In this document: piece after piece, positions 13,484-17,362 of the stretch
Layout: each line of letters begins with the position of its first letter
Numbering within the stretch: the first letter of the stretch is position 1
Source of the DNA: Candidatus Acidiferrum typicum
GTDB lineage: Bacteria; Acidobacteriota; Terriglobia; Acidiferrales; UBA7541
Assembly (NCBI GenBank): GCA_002478115.1
Contig: DLMH01000157.1
Span: forward strand, 1-17,362
Direction: 5' to 3'
Length of the DNA stretch: 17,362 bases
The notes under the pieces: model-generated
What the model saw: the letters and a program-made list of their open reading frames with translations, nothing else
Databases searched by the model: none
What the model was told of the DNA's origin: nothing
Position numbers and translations under genes: made by a program

Positions 13484-15313
13484 CTATAGGATTTCGAGGA
13501 TTTCTTCGTAGCGCTTGAAGGGCGGAATGAGGTAAGCGCCTGCCAGCTCCGTGCGCGCCCAGGCGAGCATTTCGCGGGCCACCTCGAAACCGCGGTCGCG
13601 TGCGGCAGCCCCGGCGGCTTCCATGGATTTCAAGAGCGGCTCCGGAATCATAATGCCGGGCACTTCGTTGTTCAGCCGCAGCGCCTGTTTGTAACTGTTC
13701 AACGGCCACACCCCGATCAGCACGGGGATGGCGGGCTTGCCGCCCAGCTTTTTCAAGAAGCCGTGCCAGTGTTCGGGATCGAAGAGCGGCTGGGTCATCG
13801 CGAAGTGCGCGCCGGCTTCCACTTTGGCGTGGAAGCGCGCGATTTCATTGTCGAGATCGTCGGCAACTGGGTTCAGCGCGACGCCGATGGTGAAATTCGT
13901 TTGGCCGCCGAGCGTTTTCCCCGCCCAGTCCGTGCCCTGGTTCAGACGATTCAGGATTTTTACCAGGCCGACGGAATCCACTTCGTACACCCCGCTCGTT
14001 TCCGGATAATCGCCGACGGAAGGCGGATCGCCGGTAATCGCGAGGACGTTGCGCACGCCGCCCACGGTCCATGCGCCCAGGAGCATGGCCTGCAGGCCGA
14101 TGATGTTCTGATCGCGCGTGGTGAGGTGCGGCACGGTTTCGATGCCCTTGGCTTCCAGAGCGCCGGCAACGATGAGCGCGTCCATGCCAACGCGAGCCAT
14201 CGCACCACTGTTGATGTCGATGGCGTCCACCTTTTTGGAAGCCATCACTTTGTCAACTTGCTCGTAGATGCGGTCGAGCGCGAGGCCCTTGGGCGGATCG
14301 ATCTCCACGCAAACGGCGAATTCCTTTTTCTGCAGTTTTTTCCAAAACTTGCTCTCCGGCTCGCGCTGCTGTACCGCTGCGGCGTGTTTCGCGGTTTTCA
14401 CGACGGTCGCCGCCGCATGAGTTTTCCCTGGACGCAGCGACTTTACCGCTTCGGCCATGGCGCGGATGTGCGCGGGTGTGGTGCCGCAACACCCGCCCAG
14501 GATGCGCACGCCGAGTTCGGCGGCTTCCCTGGCGAATTGCGCGAAATATTCAGGCGAAGATTTCGGGTAGACGATGCGGTCGCCCTCGCGCTTGGGAAAG
14601 CCGGCGTTGGGCATGCCGCTGACCCGGATGTCCCCCACACTGGTGAGTTCCTGGAGAATGGGAAGAAGCGATTGCGGGCCCAGGGTGCAGTTGGCGCCAA
14701 TCACCTGGACGTTTTTATCTTTCAACATCGCCGCGGCGAGGAAGGGCCGCACATCGCCATACGTGGTGCCCTCTTCCGAATAGGTGAGTTGCGCAACGAT
14801 GGGCAGGCCGGAGAAGGAGCGGATGGCATCAATCGCCAGCAGCAGTTCTTCAATGTAGGAAAACGTTTCGAGGATGAAGAGATCGACGCCGCGCTCCTCG
14901 AGGGCCAGCGCCTGCTCGTGAAAAACGGAGAGGATGAAATCGGGTTCGGGATGGCGCGCCTGCACGCCGATGCCGAGAGGCCCGATGGATCCGGCGATGA
15001 GCACCTCGCGCGCGGCAGCTTCCCGCGCTTCGCGGGCGATCTTCACACCGCGGCTGTTCAGGCGCTGCACCTCATCGCCGAGGCCGAGGGGAGCGAGCTT
15101 GAAGCGGTTCGCACCAAAGGTATTGGTTTCGATGATCTGGGCGCCCGCTTCGATGTAGCTCTGGTGGATGCGGAAAACGGCTTCCGGCTCGGAGGTGTTG
15201 AGTTCGTCGAAGCAGCGCACCGAGCCGACGGCTTCGTGCAGCATGGAGCCCATCGCGCCGTCCGCAATGAGGATGGAATCCTTCAGCCGTTCGTTGAAAT
15301 CCTGAATTTTCAT
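13484..15313 (-). CDS. yitJ: Bifunctional homocysteine S-methyltransferase / 5,10-methylenetetrahydrofolate reductase
   Basis: Fusion of 609 aa, the YitJ layout. Residues 1 to about 295 form the homocysteine-binding barrel. DGAMGSML opens it, and the zinc-binding cysteines are Cys209 (GANC) and Cys275-Cys276 (GGCCGTTP). About 30 linker residues follow. Residues 325-609 form the MetF barrel, with Glu337 (CVEIDPPKG), the FAD-binding ITGDPP (427-432) and Gln508 (MTQPLFD), which correspond to E. coli MetF Glu28, Asp120 and Gln183. The protein would reduce methylene-THF to methyl-THF and methylate homocysteine to methionine. However, the pterin- and cobalamin-binding modules of MetH are absent. 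The methyl donor is therefore open: methyl-THF, S-methylmethionine or a partner protein. It lies 45 nt after the cystathionine beta-synthase gene on the same strand. AGGA before the ATG is a weak ribosome binding site. Confidence 0.95.
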   Translation of the reverse strand: MKIQDFNERLKDSILIADGAMGSMLHEAVGSVRCFDELNTSEPEAVFRIHQSYIEAGAQIIETNTFGANRFKLAPLGLGDEVQRLNSRGVKIAREAREAAAREVLIAGSIGPLGIGVQARHPEPDFILSVFHEQALALEERGVDLFILETFSYIEELLLAIDAIRSFSGLPIVAQLTYSEEGTTYGDVRPFLAAAMLKDKNVQVIGANCTLGPQSLLPILQELTSVGDIRVSGMPNAGFPKREGDRIVYPKSSPEYFAQFAREAAELGVRILGGCCGTTPAHIRAMAEAVKSLRPGKTHAAATVVKTAKHAAAVQQREPESKFWKKLQKKEFAVCVEIDPPKGLALDRIYEQVDKVMASKKVDAIDINSGAMARVGMDALIVAGALEAKGIETVPHLTTRDQNIIGLQAMLLGAWTVGGVRNVLAITGDPPSVGDYPETSGVYEVDSVGLVKILNRLNQGTDWAGKTLGGQTNFTIGVALNPVADDLDNEIARFHAKVEAGAHFAMTQPLFDPEHWHGFLKKLGGKPAIPVLIGVWPLNSYKQALRLNNEVPGIMIPEPLLKSMEAAGAAARDRGFEVAREMLAWARTELAGAYLIPPFKRYEEILEIL

Positions 15314-15358
15314 GAATCGTGTGTCCTGTTCACTGAATTCGTGGCTCCGGCAAGCGGG

Positions 15359-16747
15359 TCAGCGTTTTTGTTCCATTAAACTGGCGACGATACTCATCAA
15401 ATCGTACTTGGTGAGAATCTCGAACTTGGATTCTTCCATTTCCACGAAGATCGCGGGGGTTTCGTGGCTCAGAATATAGGTGATGCGTTCGACGGGAGCC
15501 GATCTGGGAACCAGCGGCAGCGGCTTGCTCATCACTTCGCGCACGACGAGCTTGCGCAGGTCTTTGCCCTGCAGTGCGAGCGTCAGGATCTGGTCTTCAT
15601 ACACGGTGCCGATGGGCACATTTTCCTCAAAAATGGGAATCTGCGAGATGTCCTGCTCCTGCATGGTTTTCAGCGCATGGAAGACGGTCTGGTAGGGCCG
15701 GGCAATCACCAGTTCACGGACCTTGCCCGCCTGCCGTTTGGCGGTGACGATTTCCGCGGCGGTGATCGCCACTGTCGCCTCGGTGTAGCCGCGCTCGCGC
15801 ATCCACTCGTCATTGAAGACTTTGCTGAGGTAACGCATGCCGGTGTCCGGCAACAGCGCGACGACGAAATCCTGCGGGCCCAGATCCTTGGCGAGCCTCA
15901 GGGCGGCAGAGAGGCAGCCGCCGCCGGAACCACCGGCGAAGAGCCCTTCGAGCTTGGCCAGGCGGCGCGCCACAACAAAGCACTCTTCGTCATTAACCTG
16001 GATTACATCGTCCAGAATCTGCATGTCCAGCGTGGTAGGAAAGAAATCCTCGCCGATGCCTTCCACAACGTAGGTGCGCGCTTTGGTGACTTTCCCGGTT
16101 TTGTGAAAGTCGTAAAAGAGCGAGCCTTCCGGATCGACTCCGACAATCTTGACTTGGGGATTTTTCTCCTTGAGAAACTTGGCGACGCCGCTGATCGTAC
16201 CACCAGTCCCCATGCCGCACACAAAATGGGTAATCTTGCCTTCGCTGTCTTCCCAGATTTCCGGGCCGGTGGTGCGGTAATGCGCCTCGGGATTGCTGGG
16301 GTTGTCGTACTGATTGGGGTAATACGAATTGGGGATTTCGCGCGCCAGCTTTTTCGCCACGCAGTAGTAGCTGCGGGGATCTTCGGGCTCAACAGCAGTG
16401 GGGCAGACAATCACTTCCGCCCCGAGCGCTTTCAGCAGGTCCACCTTTTCCTGGGATTGCTTGTCGTTGGTAGTGAAGACGCATTTGTACCCGCGCACGG
16501 CCGCGACCAGCGCCAAGCCCATGCCCGTGTTGCCGCTGGTGGCCTCGATAATGGTGCCGCCGGGTTTCAGCAAACCCTTTTTCTCGGCGTCGTCAATCAT
16601 GGTGATGCCGATGCGGTCTTTTACGGAGCCGCCGGGATTGAGCATTTCGGCCTTGACCCAGATTTGCGGCTTCAGGTCCTTGGCGATGCGGTTCAGGCGG
16701 ATGAGCGGGGTGCTTCCCACCGCTTCGAGAATGTTGTTGCAGCGCAT
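15359..16747 (-). CDS. cbs: Cystathionine beta-synthase with C-terminal CBS domain pair
   Basis: PLP enzyme that joins homocysteine and serine to cystathionine, the first step of transsulfuration to cysteine (462 aa). The catalytic domain has Lys43 (GGSVKDRI), the substrate loop SGNTG (71-75) and the phosphate-binding GMGTGG (178-183). EGIGEDFFPTTLD (229-241) fits cystathionine beta-synthase better than plain cysteine synthase. Two CBS motifs follow at about 342-397 and 404-458, a regulatory module that may bind adenosine ligands such as SAM. No heme-binding N-terminal extension is present, as in other bacterial forms. The start has only a weak GAGACGA-like ribosome binding site. It is first in a two-gene unit with the methyltransferase/MTHFR fusion, so both fates of homocysteine are encoded together. 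I see no SAM riboswitch upstream. Confidence 0.94.
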   Translation of the reverse strand: MRCNNILEAVGSTPLIRLNRIAKDLKPQIWVKAEMLNPGGSVKDRIGITMIDDAEKKGLLKPGGTIIEATSGNTGMGLALVAAVRGYKCVFTTNDKQSQEKVDLLKALGAEVIVCPTAVEPEDPRSYYCVAKKLAREIPNSYYPNQYDNPSNPEAHYRTTGPEIWEDSEGKITHFVCGMGTGGTISGVAKFLKEKNPQVKIVGVDPEGSLFYDFHKTGKVTKARTYVVEGIGEDFFPTTLDMQILDDVIQVNDEECFVVARRLAKLEGLFAGGSGGGCLSAALRLAKDLGPQDFVVALLPDTGMRYLSKVFNDEWMRERGYTEATVAITAAEIVTAKRQAGKVRELVIARPYQTVFHALKTMQEQDISQIPIFEENVPIGTVYEDQILTLALQGKDLRKLVVREVMSKPLPLVPRSAPVERITYILSHETPAIFVEMEESKFEILTKYDLMSIVASLMEQKR

Positions 16748-16871
16748 GCGATCGTCTCATTGCCGGCACAGACACTTCATCGCGCCTGTGCCATACTGCC
16801 CTTCAGTTTAGCATGCGGCCCTGAGACATTAGGAAATCTGCCTGTTTACGCGTATTCATAGAGGAATCACC

Positions 16872-17261
16872 ATGCCGAGACAAAACATCTCCAGCGCAAC
16901 GCCCTGGGAGCCCATCGTGGGCTATTCCCGGGCCGTGCGCATTGGCAATCACATCAGCGTATCGGGCACGACAGCCACGGGCCCCGATGGAAAGATCGTG
17001 GGCGCCGGCGATGCCTACATGCAGACGCTCCAGACGCTTCGCAATATCGAGGCGGCGCTGGGACGGGCCGGAGCCACGATGGAAGACGTGATCCGCACGC
17101 GGATCTTTGTGATCAACATCGCGGAGTGGGAGAAGATCGGGCGCGCGCACGGCGAATTCTTCAAGGACATCCGCCCGGCAACGAGCATGGTGCAAGTGAG
17201 CAGATTAATCGCTCCGGAGATGCTGGTGGAAATCGAGGCCGACGCGATCGTTCAGGGCTGA
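16872..17261 (+). CDS. Rid (YjgF/YER057c/UK114) family protein lacking the catalytic Arg
   Basis: Protein of 129 aa with the Rid trimer fold pattern: [10 protein letters not shown] (25-34), [26 protein letters not shown] (55-80) and the closing [11 protein letters not shown]. RidA proteins hydrolyse reactive 2-aminoacrylate and related enamines and need an arginine in the motif PARSxVEV. The matching segment here is PATSMVQV, with Thr104 in the arginine position, so this is likely one of the non-deaminase Rid subgroups. Arg101 lies nearby but in a different place. AGAGGA (16859-16864) is 7 nt before the ATG. The gene is divergent from cystathionine beta-synthase across 124 nt. PLP enzymes can release enamines, so a link is conceivable, but the missing Arg weakens it. 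Confidence 0.92.
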   Translation: MPRQNISSATPWEPIVGYSRAVRIGNHISVSGTTATGPDGKIVGAGDAYMQTLQTLRNIEAALGRAGATMEDVIRTRIFVINIAEWEKIGRAHGEFFKDIRPATSMVQVSRLIAPEMLVEIEADAIVQG

Positions 17262-17279
17262 GGCTGCGCGAGCCGATAT

Positions 17280-17305
17280 GTCATCCTGAGCGAAGCGAAG
17301 GATCT
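17280..17305 (+). repeat. Interspersed GAGCGAAGCGAAGGATCT box, copy 2
   Basis: Begins 19 nt after the Rid stop codon. It matches the box at 6718-6743 at all but three positions (CCT/CCC, GAA/GGA, AAG/AGG). Both copies are intergenic and in the same orientation. Confidence 0.6.
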
Positions 17306-17362
17306 CAACGCATACCTAAAGCAAGGACTTTCCGCTGAGCTGTCGAGTAGGCGCAGCGGGTT

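Noticed and set aside
13763..15379. Open frame of over 500 codons on the + strand opposite the methyltransferase/MTHFR gene
   Set aside because: Shadow of a high-GC gene; the - strand frame has complete zinc, FAD and folate motifs.
15464..16861. Open frame of over 450 codons on the + strand opposite cystathionine beta-synthase
   Set aside because: Shadow frame rich in Phe/His/Gly/Asp; the - strand encodes every PLP-enzyme motif.

Overview
The window looks like chromosomal DNA from a GC-rich soil or environmental bacterium, most likely an Acidobacteriota member. This is an inference from three things: intergenic repeats of the 'GAGCGAAGCGAAGGATCT' type, the style of several secreted or membrane orphans, and the mix of housekeeping genes. 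No marker gene here fixes the taxon. There are 15 supported genes and one probable small one. I see no tRNA, rRNA, CRISPR array, transposase or integrase.

Left part (1-1753): a lone Fic-domain protein on the + strand with an intact HPYQDGNGRxxR active site. Next (2062-6136) is a compact four-gene [NiFe]-hydrogenase operon, hyaA-hyaB-hyaC-hyaD. It encodes a Tat-exported small subunit, the large catalytic subunit, the membrane cytochrome b and the large-subunit endopeptidase. The small subunit carries all six cysteines of the oxygen-tolerant proximal [4Fe-3S] cluster, so the complex probably oxidises H2 on the periplasmic face and feeds electrons to the quinone pool under air. The hypABCDEF maturation genes are not in the window and must lie elsewhere. 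A VOC/glyoxalase-fold protein follows.

Middle part (6648-13276): a short island of inverted repeats, an unrecognised membrane-anchored protein, a secreted orphan, a tiny lysine-rich ORF, an OsmC-like protein, FabH (KAS III) with its own promoter, two small membrane proteins on the - strand, an NTF2/SnoaL-like exported protein and a DUF2062 membrane protein. Three palindromes stand side by side ahead of the DUF2062 gene.

Right part (13484-17261): a - strand pair for sulfur amino acid metabolism, cystathionine beta-synthase followed 45 nt later by a fused homocysteine S-methyltransferase/methylenetetrahydrofolate reductase (YitJ type). Both act at the homocysteine branch point. Divergent from them is a Rid-family protein that lacks the catalytic arginine of true RidA enamine deaminases. 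A second copy of the interspersed repeat closes the window.

The best-supported highlight is the six-cysteine hydrogenase in a minimal operon. I found no clearly new multi-gene system. The best candidates for undescribed biology are the orphan at 6928-7746, the palindrome cluster at 12587-12633 and the composite repeat island at 6661-6797.
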